Below are positions 33,837 to 45,399 of a stretch of DNA of 64,000 bases, piece after piece. Under the pieces are notes generated by a model. It saw nothing but the letters and a program-made list of their open reading frames with translations. It did not search any database and had not been told where the DNA came from. A program made the translations under genes and the position numbers. The DNA is taken from the NCBI GenBank assembly GCA_021464415.1, contig CM038470.1, forward strand, positions 9,312,394 to 9,376,393, in the 5' to 3' direction. Position 1 is the stretch's first letter, and the number at the start of each line of letters is the position of its first letter. This DNA is from Lonicera japonica. Its lineage: Eukaryota; Streptophyta; Magnoliopsida; Dipsacales; Caprifoliaceae.

Positions 33837-34640
33837 TTACTCCTCCTCGCCGTGAAATCGGGCCGGAACTCGCAACCCAGAGAATCCCACCGGAAAATAT
33901 TGGCTTCTTAACACCGGAGATTGATGTCCAGCCGGGAATGGTGGTGGGTAATCCTCCCAAGCGCGACCCAAATTTGAAAAATTGGAATGAAGGGTTTCCC
34001 TCTGAGATAATTCGGAGATAAACCCAACCCTACTTTGTCCATTCCAATCCAACATTCTAGGAAAATTCCCTGACAAAGTGACCGAAGCCGAACCCGAGAA
34101 AATATCCTGATTGGTTGAAGAGCTATGGCTTGAATTGTGGTCAAATGAAGATTGAAGAGAGAGGCAAAGATCTTCAGTTTGAACTGAGGAGGGGTAACTA
34201 TTAAAATTCGTCGAACTCGTTGGAAGGAACAATTTCATGGTGTCATCAATTGATTGAGCATTAACCATAGATTGGCCTAAAAATGAAGAAGAAGAAGAAG
34301 GAGGAGGCTCTAATGGCTGTGCCAATGCCATTAAATTTGGGTCTGGATTAGAGTTATTATTATCAATATAGTTACATGGAGGTAACTCTTCAATGGCGTT
34401 TTTGGCCTTATTGATGAGCCAATCTAAAGCTTTGCTGGGTCGGTCGTAACCTAATCGGTCTTGTACGTCGTAGAATTGGATGGCGGTGTGAGCGGCAAGG
34501 CGGACCCGGCGGTCACGTGCACCTTTTGAAGTATAGACCTTGCTGTGCCGGTCTTTCCGGCAGTTTGACCGGATAATATGGCCGCCTTCAACTTGTACTA
34601 TCTCTCCTTCTCCTCCTCCGGTGGTACTCTTCATTCTCAT
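33837..34640 (-). CDS. CIN-class TCP transcription factor (TCP4-like)
   Basis: A single-exon frame of 267 residues. The start [20 protein letters not shown] matches the conserved beginning of the TCP3/4/10 group, which supports this ATG. The TCP domain is at about residues 29-88: basic part [19 protein letters not shown], then [20 protein letters not shown] and [32 protein letters not shown] is diagnostic for the miR319-regulated CIN subgroup. Downstream it keeps [11 protein letters not shown] and DLCLSLQS, matching SIADTIKSFFP and DLGLSLQS of the group, and then LSQRETLHS, which spans the miR319 site. It ends GEEE. At 267 residues it is clearly shorter than TCP4-type relatives, with shorter linkers rather than a break. 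CIN TCPs are nuclear DNA-binding factors that restrain cell division in leaf margins. Orthology to one particular gene is not claimed. Confidence 0.92.
   Translation of the reverse strand: MRMKSTTGGGEGEIVQVEGGHIIRSNCRKDRHSKVYTSKGARDRRVRLAAHTAIQFYDVQDRLGYDRPSKALDWLINKAKNAIEELPPCNYIDNNNSNPDPNLMALAQPLEPPPSSSSSFLGQSMVNAQSIDDTMKLFLPTSSTNFNSYPSSVQTEDLCLSLQSSFDHNSSHSSSTNQDIFSGSASVTLSGNFPRMLDWNGQSRVGFISELSQRETLHSNFSNLGRAWEDYPPPFPAGHQSPVLRSQYFPVGFSGLRVPARFHGEEE
33982..34003 (-). promoter_or_regulatory. variant miR319 target site in the TCP coding sequence
   Basis: The transcript reads AGAGGGAAACCCUUCAUUCC and then AA at codons for Q213-N220, where TCP4-type mRNAs carry the miR319 site (coding QRGPLQSS, here QRETLHSN). 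The miRNA 5' seed pairing is kept except for one mismatch (CAUUCC against CAGUCC). The central part (GAAACC against GGNCCC) also differs from the usual target. Confidence 0.65.
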
Positions 34641-35325
34641 TTATTTATTTATCTGTCTATTTTTTATTGGGTGAATTTATATATATACGTACATAGATAT
34701 ATATAGAGAAAGAGACTGTCAAGTAATTACTTACTATTTTCTCCTGTCCCTGTCCTTGGAGTTTTAAGATGAAATCTTGATCGATGTTGTTGAGGTTTAA
34801 TTGGTTGTATATAGTACGTTGATGATCAGTTGCTGATCGAGGATACTGTCACATGCTGATCTGAATCCTGATACTTTCTTTGCTGATCTCCTGCTGTTGA
34901 AGATGATGATGATCCCAAGAATCTCTGCTGCTACTGACTACTGTACTCTCCTGATTCTACAACACAATAATACTTCCCAATCCCAACCACAACCAATTGA
35001 TATATAAATAAATACTAAGTTAGCTTACACACTACTGTATGCTTGTGCAATATAATACTAGAGTAACAATTTTTGTATAAATTTTTAAAATAAAACTTAT
35101 ATATTTCATGGTATATGATCAACTTTAATTATATTCATTAAACTTTTATATTAATTTTGAGAAAAAAATAAAAAATAAAAATTAGAACCAAAGTGTTAAA
35201 CGTATGTTGGAGCTAGTACTATACCTACATATATATATATATATATATGATGCTAGTCTCGTCCTAACTTAATCCTATATATATTAATAAGTAGGACCTA
35301 GCTAGGCAATTGATGGTAATATATA
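34641..35325 (-). other. upstream region of the TCP gene
   Basis: Holds TATATATA tracts at about 34679-34704, a repeated TGATCGA/GCTGATC wording at 34780-34890 and GATGATGATGATCC near 34900. It probably contains the leader. No other gene. Confidence 0.5.
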
Positions 35326-35684
35326 GGGCCTGTTTGGTATTTTTCTTTTTCTTTCCAAATTTTAAAAACTTAACTCAAAATTAATTTTATTTCTACATTT
35401 TTTAAATTGATTTTACTTTACTTTCTCTTTTTAAGTTTTTTTTAAAATATCGTAACTTTAAATCCAAAAATTAAAATTAGGTAAAAGATATATATTTGAA
35501 AGCTACTAATCGAGATCTATAAAATAAGATTCATTATAATTATTTTTTGAAATTTTTTTATGAGATGTTTTAGTTGGTTGAGAAAAACTCAAATAAAAAC
35601 CAAATTCACTTTTTAACATACTTCTAAATTCTATCAAATACCATATTTTAAAAACTTAACTCAAAACATCAAAAAAATATCACC
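35326..35684 (-). mobile_element. Tourist-like MITE, inverted copy
   Basis: The reverse complement matches 31917-32286 through TTTTAAAAACTTAACTCAAA, AAATTGATTTTACTTTACTT and CTTCTAAATTCTATCAAA. The left end is GGGCCTGTTTGGTAT. The right terminus is eroded after ACTCAAAACATC, so that end is approximate. Confidence 0.7.
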
Positions 35685-37446
35685 GTAGTGTCTGTAAAGT
35701 GATATGAAAAACTTTCAAAAAAAAAATATTGCTTCACAAATTAGTGTAACAATCAGTTGATTGACTTGAAGGACACTCAATCCACTTGCATGTGAGTACT
35801 ACTTGTTTAGCGTCTCAGTCAAATCATAAGTAGTTGATATCTCAACTCAAGGGGAGAGGGATGGCCACTGCGATGCAAATTTTATGTAATCTATATATAT
35901 ATAGGGTAGATTTTTCATACGGATAGAAACCTTTAGCGACAGTTTTCTGTTACGAATATATTAGAGATATATTTTTAGAAGGTCCCTGTTTGTACGGATT
36001 GATTTGCATAGAAAAATTTTCATATATATATATATAATTTAAAAGGAGGGTAAATCACCCTAAAGCAGAGACATGCGCAAGAATAATTTAAAATGGAGGC
36101 GAGTTTTAAACGTTTATAAATAATAAAATGACTATGAAATTAAAATATTATATATATATATTTGATGTCTTACATGGTAAAACGATCTTAATTACAACAT
36201 ATTAATTACAGCAATCAGTTTTAAGACTTTCTATTTAGAATATGCTAATTCTAGCGGGGGAGAGAGAGAGAGAGAATGACGTAAAGCTAGGTTATACAAT
36301 AAGGGTATATCCATGATCAATCGGTTTCGGATCCTATAAAAGAAGTTGGTTTAGAGTGAATTTTTTTCTTTAGGAGTAATTAAAATGCAAAAGAGTGTTT
36401 GGTAACGATAATTTACTGCCATTTATTCTCACTCATTTAACTAAAGTTTAAAAACTATATGACCCTCTAGTTATTAAAGTTTACCTAAAGACTCCTAATA
36501 CTATGAAAAAAAAACCAAGGGGCCGGGCGTCCGAACTCCGAACCCTCTAACGCTATGTTGTGTAGGCCCTTAATTCGAAGCAACGAACTCCTCCGCAACA
36601 GGACGGCAAACATAAAAATATAGAAAAGAAGTTTCCATGGTCAACACATGTAACTAGGAAGTTACATAATACAAATATTTTATTATAATTAATATTAAAA
36701 GTTGATATGTTCCAGAGATTGGAATGATTAAGGTACAAATGTCCCTATGTCATTTTGCATAGGACAAATTGAGATCATACATTACTAATCTAATTAAGCC
36801 TTTTTGCATATTGATATAAGATTGTTACGGGTGCAATTTTAGTATTGACTCATTTAAAATTTTTAAGGTCAATTTTTGATATTGTCAAAATAATATTTGA
36901 TTAGCAACAATCACGCCCTACAAATAAAAATTAATTCAAATTTGCAAAAACTTAACCCGAATACGTCGTAATGTAATCTTAGAACCAAAAATAATAATGC
37001 TGTTGCGTAAGAATGGTTTCATAAACACAAGTGAATGGCAACTATTCCAAATTCCCACTTGATGCTGATGTATACCAACTTTTATTTCTTCTTTTCCTTT
37101 CTTATCTGTACTTTTCTGGAATCATTAAAAACTAGTTTACTTTTTCGAAAAGGTTAATTTTTTTTATTTTTTATTTTTTGTTGGGTGTCATCTAACTTAT
37201 ATTTTTACCATCACATGCCTATATTGTTGTGATTGTATGCTATGTTTAAATTGTATATAGTGTATGTGATATATTATTTTGGGGTGTAAAAAAATTATTT
37301 TTATTTGGTTGCTTTAGAAATAATAAAAATCAATTGTACGTTTTGGTGTGCAAAACTTTGATGCGTTTTTGGTTTGCATTGAAACAATATAAAAATGAAT
37401 TACAGTCTTTACATGCATTTTGTGCAATTTCATTTATAAAATTATA
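35685..37446. other. intergenic, nothing recognised
   Basis: AT-rich with a (GA)n patch near 36258-36276 and several TATATATA tracts. No gene seen. Confidence 0.5.
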
Positions 37447-40409
37447 GTAAAACGTTTGGCAAATAGATTGAAACCGATTCTCCAAAAAATCATTTCTCCC
37501 ATGCAACCAAGCAGCCTTCGTCCCGGGTCATCTAATTCAAGATAGTATTATTGTGGCTCACGAGGCTTTTCATTATCTTCATCTTAAGAGGAGGGGTTTG
37601 AAAAAAGGATTTGGCTTTTAAAATCGATCATAATAAAGCCTGTGAAAGAGTTGGGTGGGACATTTTGATAGCTACTATGGAGAGGATTGGCTTTTGTCAA
37701 AAATATATTAATTTGATCTTCTAATGTGTGAGCTCAGTTTCTTTCCGCATTCTTGTTAATGGGGAGCTGCTCAGGCTTTGAGTCCTCGAATAGGTATTAG
37801 ACAAGGAGATCCGTTATCGCCCTACTTGTTTCTCCTCGTTCAAGCTGTTCACTCCTATAATATCAAGGATGCCATTGACAAGAAGATTTTTCGACTATTA
37901 AATTGAATAGGAATTGCCCGTTCTTATCCCACTTATTTTTGCAGATGATTCTATTTTCTTCTCGCCCTTCTCAAAGAGAAATATAGATTTCTTAGTGAAT
38001 TTATGTTAGAAAATTTATATTTTATAATTTATGTGGGCAACATATTATAATATTTTAATTATATTTGCTATTTAAATTAATGGACTAGTTTTTAGTAGTC
38101 TAATTAATTTTTAATTAAGCCCGTAGACTACTCAAATAAATGTGGGCCAAATGTGTAGATACTTTATATGGACTCATTAGGGTTTTATGGGAACCTTAAC
38201 TAGACTATATACAAAGTCGATATTAGGGTTATGGTGCTCCCTTCTCCCCATCTCGAAGAGAACCAAAATTCCCATAAAAAAACTATGGCGATTCTGTTGA
38301 GGAAGACCATGTACCCGCTCGATCTGCACTCTCATTGTAATCGATCCTCACACTTTCTTATTCGTTTTATCATGGATCCAGGTACGCAATTTAAGAGTTT
38401 TAATTAAGATCTTGATGATTTGACATGTTGATTTTAAGAGATTAATTCTATGAATTTACTCAAAGATTTTGGTGTGGCTTAGGGCAACATGTAAATTTCT
38501 TGAAATTATATAGGAGTTATTTTATCGGTTAATGCGTCCCTGGAGGATTATTAGTTGGTGTGTGTGCTAAGTTTGGGGCTCCAAAAATGAATATAAGTAC
38601 CTTGGCCTTCATTATTTACAAGGTTGTTCTAAATCCACATCCATGAATTTTATTGTCGACAAATTTCTTAGCAAATTGAAATGATAGAAACATTTGTGCT
38701 TATCCCAAGAGAGTAGATAATTTCTTATTAAGACAATGGTCCAAGCCATTCCTCCACATGCAATGAATTGTTTTTCCCTTCCAATTTTTTATTTTTTTGT
38801 TAGAGGCTTAGTACATTTGCTTGTAAATTGGAAAAGCAGGATGTTGTTACAAAACCAAAGTTAGACGGTAGATTGGCTTTAGAGACTTTAAGAATTTCAA
38901 TTTGGCCCTTCTAGAAAAACAGGGTTAGTGATTATTAACTGAGCCGAATTCCTATTGGGCTAAATTTCTGAAAGCTATTTACTTTCGTAACTGTAATTTC
39001 ATTAAAGCAAAAAGTGGTAGTAATCCGTAGTGGATTTGGTCTAGTCTTTTGGAGGGCAAAGCGGTGTTGAACAAGGGAGCATGTATAGATATTACTAATA
39101 GCAAGGACGTAGATATTTAGAAAGACTGATATTCGAGCCTCTTCCCCTACACCTATAATTGTTTGATTATGAATGTAGGGATTTGATTGATAATATTCGA
39201 GGGGAATGAAAATCTAATCTCGTTATGAGAATTTTTAATCAAGAAGGCAGGACGGTGTCTTATCGAAAAAAATTAGGTTGTTCTCTGTTAAATCGGCCCA
39301 TAAGGAGGCAGTCAATTAGGTTCCTTATTGAAATCAAATCAATATTATTCTCCATTTAAAGTGCCAGCTAAACTATGGAAGGTGATTTGGAACCTTAATG
39401 GTCCCTCGAAATTCAGACATTTTTGGTGGAGGGCTTGGACTAATGCTGTTACTTTTAGAGAGAACTTATAGTTGATGAAATGTGCTTCCTCACCTATCTA
39501 CCATAGCTGTGGTAAAGAAGTTGAAATGAATGAGCACATTCTTTTTCGGTGCTCTTTTACTGCCTCGGTATAGGAAAGTTTCAAAAATATTAAGATATGG
39601 AATGTATTTTCTATGTCCTCGGCTCTGGTTTAGTCGTCTGAAATCATTGAGAAGTCTTCCTCAATTTCTGTTGCGGTTAATAGTTTTAATTTGCTTGTGT
39701 TAATGTGTTTGGCCAATTGGAAAGCTATAAATGATTATATTCCTAATGATAGAGAGGTCCCCCCATCATTGGTAGTTAATAACATGGAGTTTATGATGAG
39801 ATAAATCAAGGATTTTTCCTAATTTTCCTATTTTTGCTGTTCAATGTTCCTCCCTTGCTGGCCCTTATTCCAATTCAAGTAAAGCCAGTTTCTTTGTTCA
39901 TTGTGATGCTGCTTTTCTCGATTCAGACTCAAGTGTGGCTATTGGTTGTATTTTGGTTAATGGTGCAAGTAAATTATGTGATGGATTTGTCTGAAAAGTA
40001 TTGGCTTCCTCAGCATTGATGGCAGAGGCCCTCGCTTTTAGAGAAGCTTGTTTCTTGATCAAAGTTAGAAATATTTTTAATGCTTACATTTATAATAATT
40101 GCGAACATTTAGTTCAGCTAGCGTCTTCTTCCTATAACCAGCCTTAGGAAATTTCTACCATTGTCAATGACATTTATTACATTTCTAACTCTTTCAACGT
40201 TGTTTACGGGTATGTTCTGTAGGTTGAAAAATCGCATTTATCATTGGGTTGCTAAGTCTGCTGTGTCGTGTTCCTTACCTCTCAATTGGGTTACTTCACC
40301 TCATCCAATGCTAATGAAGCTGATGGGTCTTACAAATTTGTAGTTTTTGGAATTGCCCTGTTTTTTGTTCTTATTCTTGTTTTTATTATTTAAATAAAAA
40401 AAAAAAAAC
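37447..40409 (+). mobile_element. 5'-truncated L1-type LINE, interrupted by a solo LTR
   Basis: Begins in reverse transcriptase with VKRLANRLKPIL and continues in broken frames. The catalytic IFADDSIFFS is intact near 37930. After the insertion the reading resumes KDFGVA (about 38461). Later parts are a zinc-binding RVT region (SKFRHFWWRAWTNAVTF, about 39408) and RNase H (CDAAFLDSDSSVAIGCILVN, about 39905). It ends with a poly(A) tract at 40397-40409. Many stops and frameshifts make it inactive. Confidence 0.8.
38004..38453 (+). mobile_element. solo LTR (Copia-like) inside the LINE
   Basis: Starts TGTTAGAA and ends TTCTATGA, near-inverted ends. Flanked by ATTTA at 37999-38003 and 38454-38458. 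The match extends to the 8-mer TGAATTTA, so an 8-bp duplication of a hAT-type element is the alternative reading. LINE wording continues on either side, which confirms an insertion. Confidence 0.6.
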
Positions 40410-41356
40410 CTTTTATATATTTTCCTTACAAACCAAATATATTATTCTGCAATATTTATAGATAATCAAACACAACTAAAAACTTGTGCATGGTGAAATA
40501 CTTCTCTTACAAGAACATTTTCGTACACCAGTGGAACATGTTAAACCTAGTTAGTACACTACAGTAACCACGCATGAGAAGCCTAGCTTTATTGATAAAC
40601 TTGTATACTTCTTGTGGGTGTCTAAAATCCAACCATACCCATTTTGTGAAAGCAATTAGCATAAATTGAGCACTCAGTAACCAGAAAATATGAATAAAGG
40701 TAATGAACCATAAAGACAATAAACATAGAGAAGACCAATTTGTTTTAGGGTAGGTTCCTCCGATGGTTTTAATTATCAATTCGGCAGTACATCATCCCTT
40801 GTGTATGTGTAAGTCCACTCTATTAGTTTGAAAGCTTAAGAAAAATGAATAAAATTGTTGATTAGGGTTTCTTAGTTAAGGGAGAAGAATGTGAAATATA
40901 GGAGTAATGTAGGGGTGATTAGAATTAATTGTCTCTAGCTGTGGGTTTGCCTTCCTATTTATATGTGTAGAATACGGTTACATTAGGGTTTAGGATGAGT
41001 GAAAATTACTATAAAGAGTAAACTTGGATATTACTCGATGTCAGTTGTCCCTAACTATATTCACATTTGTACAAGTAGTTATTTCCCATCATTTATTCTC
41101 TAGCTTAACTATCTTATCTTCATTGGTCTACCATAATTAGTCGGTCTTCTTGCAGCTCTCTTGCTGTGGTTGGCAAATAATAGTGGTTGTTAGCTAGTCG
41201 ACTCAAGTATAAAGGCATATTGGTTGGCTAGATGATCACTCAACCCGTAAAAAGGTTGGGTTCCCGAGCTTTTAATTGTAGGCCGACCAAGATATTAGAT
41301 CTCCAAGCTGGACTTTGGCCAAAAGCCCATGTCTAATTCTTACCTCCTACACTTCT
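40410..41356 (-). repeat. possible LTR-like segment
   Basis: The right end reads TGTAGGAGGTAAGAATTAGA on the - strand, and a TATA-like CATATAAATAGG lies near 40962 on the - strand. No partner LTR or target duplication was found. A 90-codon - strand frame at 40507-40779 has no recognisable family. Confidence 0.3.
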
Positions 41357-43429
41357 CAAGAACAATGACCAATAAAACTTTTTTTTCTTGCTAGTGAATT
41401 ATTTTTCGTAAAATAAGTAGAATGTATTTATTACTTATTGTGTGTTATATATTGACGCAGAGGAAATAAAGACTACTTTATTATTTAATTTATTTATTTC
41501 TCTTTTAATTTTTATTTATTATTTTAGGGATATTTTTACTTATTTTATTTTTAGTAATTTTGCTAGGTTATATTTGAAATCTAAATATTAGTTAACTTAA
41601 TTATAAAAGATTTAATTTGGGTATCTTCTAAATATATCCTAAGTAATTAAGATAGGTTTAGGATTTTAGATTTTTAGCATTATAAATAATGCTTATTTTA
41701 TATAATTAATAAAATAATGTGAGAAATTTCTCTTGTACTTTGAAAATTTAATGATTTTTCGTTACATTCTTATGAATTCAACAAGACGAGATTAAAGATG
41801 GTGTTCTTTATCCTCCTCACCCCGCCCCGTCCTACATCATTTATTCAGTGAAAAACTAATGTTTAAATTTGATTAAGTTTTTTATCATATGATCGTTGCC
41901 TGTTTGGAACCAAAACGTATAAAAAGCAGTTGGGCAATTATATAGCATCACAACTGTTTTTAATCTCAACCAATAGAACACTATATATATATATACTGAT
42001 CCCAGCTTAAAAGCTTTTATATGATTTTCACACTATTAAGTTTCACTAATTTTAATATAATTAAATATATACTAGATGCGTGTAGGAATATCACTTTGTT
42101 TGTTATAGTACATTAAAAATCATGCCCACGTAAAAACAACTTCATTCATAGGCTACCCCACATAATAAATACACACAATTAAATTCAAAGGGTAAACCCA
42201 TTAAATAATTTATTTAATAAATAAAATAATTAATACAAGCAATTATAGATTCGAATGCATCTTGGGAAAAGGAAAAGAAATCCGGATCAAACTGTGGCGC
42301 CTTATATAAATATTTAATTTTTTAATTATTTGGACTAAATCCCGAAACGATTTTGATAAAAATTACTCGATAAGCAAGAACGTTATCTTAAAACTTTATT
42401 AAGTTTTGGTATTAGAATCGAAGACCTATGACCCAAGAATCAAGATAAAAGAATTTTGCCTTTAATTTGAAAAGATGGAGTTGCAGAACACGGGTGAGGT
42501 TGATACGATTGCATGTATTCCAGGCTAGCTTTGAGTTAATTTTAAGGGGTCCTAAACGAATTTTGATGTCGAGAGTCTTTTGTATATTCATGTATATTAA
42601 TAAATTCTAACAAATATATACATACATATCTATATATATATATAAATTATGAGATTTGAAAATTAAAGTAACAAAAAGAGTAATTAAATTTCCTATTCAT
42701 ATAGAATTTAGTTAAAACAAAAACTAAAAGATAGCGTTTTATTTAACGACAGGGGAAAAAAACTTAGGCTGTGTACTTGTTGAAAAGGAAAAAAAAGGAA
42801 AGAAAAAAAACCTCAATCCCACCCATACTAAGACTCCGAACTCTAGACCTCAAGTTACAAGACATCACCATCACTCGCAGGAACAATTGTCCCGTTATTT
42901 GCTTTTATTTAGCCAAAAATTATTTTAATTTTATATACTATAACTTATATATAAAGGGAAAAAAATTCAGGGGCCCTAAGCAACCACATGAATCGCCTAC
43001 CCCAGGGCTAGCTCTGATGCGTTGCTTATTTATCTATTATATACTATAAAGCGTGAGTATTGTTTTTGGTGTGTCTATTTAATTATTAAAATACCCTTCT
43101 ATACTAAGAAAATAAATAAAATAAAACACAAAAATTTGAACCCCTGACTTTACATATAAAATAATTACAAATTACCACTTAGTCAAATACGACATTTGGT
43201 TATAAAGGTATTACCACTTTAACAAAGCCTTTAATTGGTATTCATATACAATATATTGTTAGAATACCCTATCCATTCTCTTTCCCTCTTTATAATTTAG
43301 TAAATTTTCTTAAGTCGTGTTTGTTGCATTCTCGAGTTTCTCCACATTATTCTCACGAATTTGACCATTTATCTCTTTACATGATTTATCAAGTACTTTT
43401 GCTAAAAGAAAAAACTATTTTTATTGTAT
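41357..43429. other. intergenic, nothing recognised
   Basis: AT-rich, with (TA)n near 41983 and 42632. A 92-codon + frame at 42771-43049 is lysine-rich, low in complexity and not convincing as a gene. Confidence 0.45.
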
Positions 43430-44600
43430 TTCTGAAGTCATGTATAAGATCTAATAGTACCATATAATATTTTTTTTAGTACATAGTCCTATAATATCAT
43501 ATAGTTGCAATAGGTCAAAGTGGATCAATATTTCGGATAGGAGCATGTTCGAGTCCAACTAGTAGTAACAATTTGTGTTTTTCATTTTATTTGGCCTCAC
43601 ACAACACGACACAGACTCCTGCTATTTTTACGGAACATGACCTGTTTAATACACAATGTGAGACTACATACAATATTGCAGTTTTTGGGTCTTAATAAAC
43701 ATGTTATAACACAATTTGGAACAGTAATTTTCTCTCATTAGACATGATATGTATAAATGATAATTTTCTCTAATTTGGATGCGTTAAGATCTAATTAATA
43801 TGATAAGGCACGATCAACACAACATGTCTCCAATTTTATGTTAATTTGTTTTAAAATTCGAACACGAATATGACATAATTATACAGTTTCGTGTTAAAAA
43901 TTCTAGAAATGAACACCAATTCTTGACTCAATTTTGTATCATACTATCATGTCGTTTTTAAAATTGCCACATCTAAGTCCAACCATAACTAATTTAAGAG
44001 GGGGTTCACAATTTTCAACATTCGGCCTGCTTTAAGTTAGGCTAGGAAAGGTTCAAGTCAAGCACAGATTTAAATATGTTGGGTTTCAATGTTTCCAACC
44101 CGCTCGCAATTGCATAAGACATGCCTTAAGTTAGGCTAGGAAACGTTCAGGTCAAACATAAATTTAGATAGGTTGGGTTTCAATGTTTCCAACCCGCTCG
44201 CAATTGTACCAATTACCATTCCTACTAACAATTACAAAGGAATTCAAATTTGATTTGATTTCAATAAAAATATAAATATGGCAATCAAATCTATGAGAAT
44301 TAGATAATCTATATTAAATCAAAAGCTTATGTTTTAAAATTGAAACATATAAAGAAAGATAATTAAAAAAAACTAATTACTAATTTAATTAGGACAGGTA
44401 AACATCTATTTACAAAATTATGTTCATGAACATTTAAAGTGGTCTTATAATTATCATTTGTTTTTTATAATCCTTAATACAAAAAAAAATTAAGCAAAGA
44501 AGACATCTACGTACATAAGTCTATTTATTTATTATAGAGTTATTTTTTCATGAAATAAACTAATTATAAACTTACTAGCCTTTGGGGGCACACTCTATGT
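43430..44600. repeat. diverged local duplication, copy A
   Basis: Colinear with 45400-46790 in patches: AAGATCTAATA, TAATAAACATG, ACAACATGTCTCC, GCCACATCTAAGTCC, CTACTAACAATTACAAA and CAAAGAAGACATCTACG, each with a diverged partner in the same order. No coding signal. Confidence 0.6.
44032..44217 (+). repeat. 94-bp tandem duplication
   Basis: The unit TTAAGTTAGGCTAGGAAA...CCCGCTCGCAATTG occurs at about 44032 and again 94 bp later. Each unit contains GGGTTTCAATGTTTCCAACC, which can form a hairpin. Confidence 0.8.
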
Positions 44601-45399
44601 ATGTGCAAGTTAGAGGAAGCAAAAGACTAATCTTTGCTTAGATCTTAATTAATTTTTTTGGCATAATCTATTATGTATAGCAAATTGCATAAATAAACTT
44701 TATATATCGTTGAACTTTGTACTAATGTCGCAAGTGTCTAATTATATAAAATCTTAATAAAATAATTGTAAATTAGACTTCGTAAATACGTTAAGAAAAA
44801 TAAATAAAGTATTATAGTGTAAATGAAAAATTAATTAAAGGCAATCCCATGGTTTGATTTTTAAAGGGTTGTATTTCTTATGGTATTGTATACTAATAAA
44901 TTATTTTCATATGTATTTGTATGTGTATTTTATTTTATTTTGGTAATATTTTGAATGTTACACATATAATATTTGATGCCATTTAGTACTTGATAACATT
45001 TTATGTATTCTTGCATGTATGGGAAATATGAAGGGAGGGTTTTTTCTCAATGGGATATATATGTTATTTGCACAATTTATTTCTTCAATATGCTACATTG
45101 CATGATTAATGTTAAATTCTTTTAAGATTTATGTAAAGATTTGCCTTTTATTTTTTACATTTTTTCACAAATGTAGTACACCTTCTTTAGGGTCGACTTT
45201 AATCTCTATGTAATTATTAGAATGTCCTTTCTATTTTCTTTTTGTTTTTCCTTCTTTTATATCAAGGGTAATTTACTCCATCCTTGCACAGGTGTGCTTC
45301 AGAGTCTAATTACTAATTAAAACTAAGGAAGATTTTTTATGTCTCAATTTGATAGCTACTTTTGCTTAAAAAAAATTAACGCATTAGTTTTGTTGTACT

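Noticed and set aside
34170..34200. miR319 site near TTGAACTGAGGAGGGG in the TCP gene
   Set aside because: It has too many mismatches, and the encoded region aligns with the NYP...DLGLSLQS block of TCP4-type proteins. The real site is at 33982-34003.
40507..40779. 90-codon - strand frame
   Set aside because: No recognisable family. It lies in a possible LTR-like segment next to a LINE tail.
42771..43049. 92-codon + strand frame
   Set aside because: Lysine-rich low-complexity start and no family. Likely chance in AT-rich DNA.
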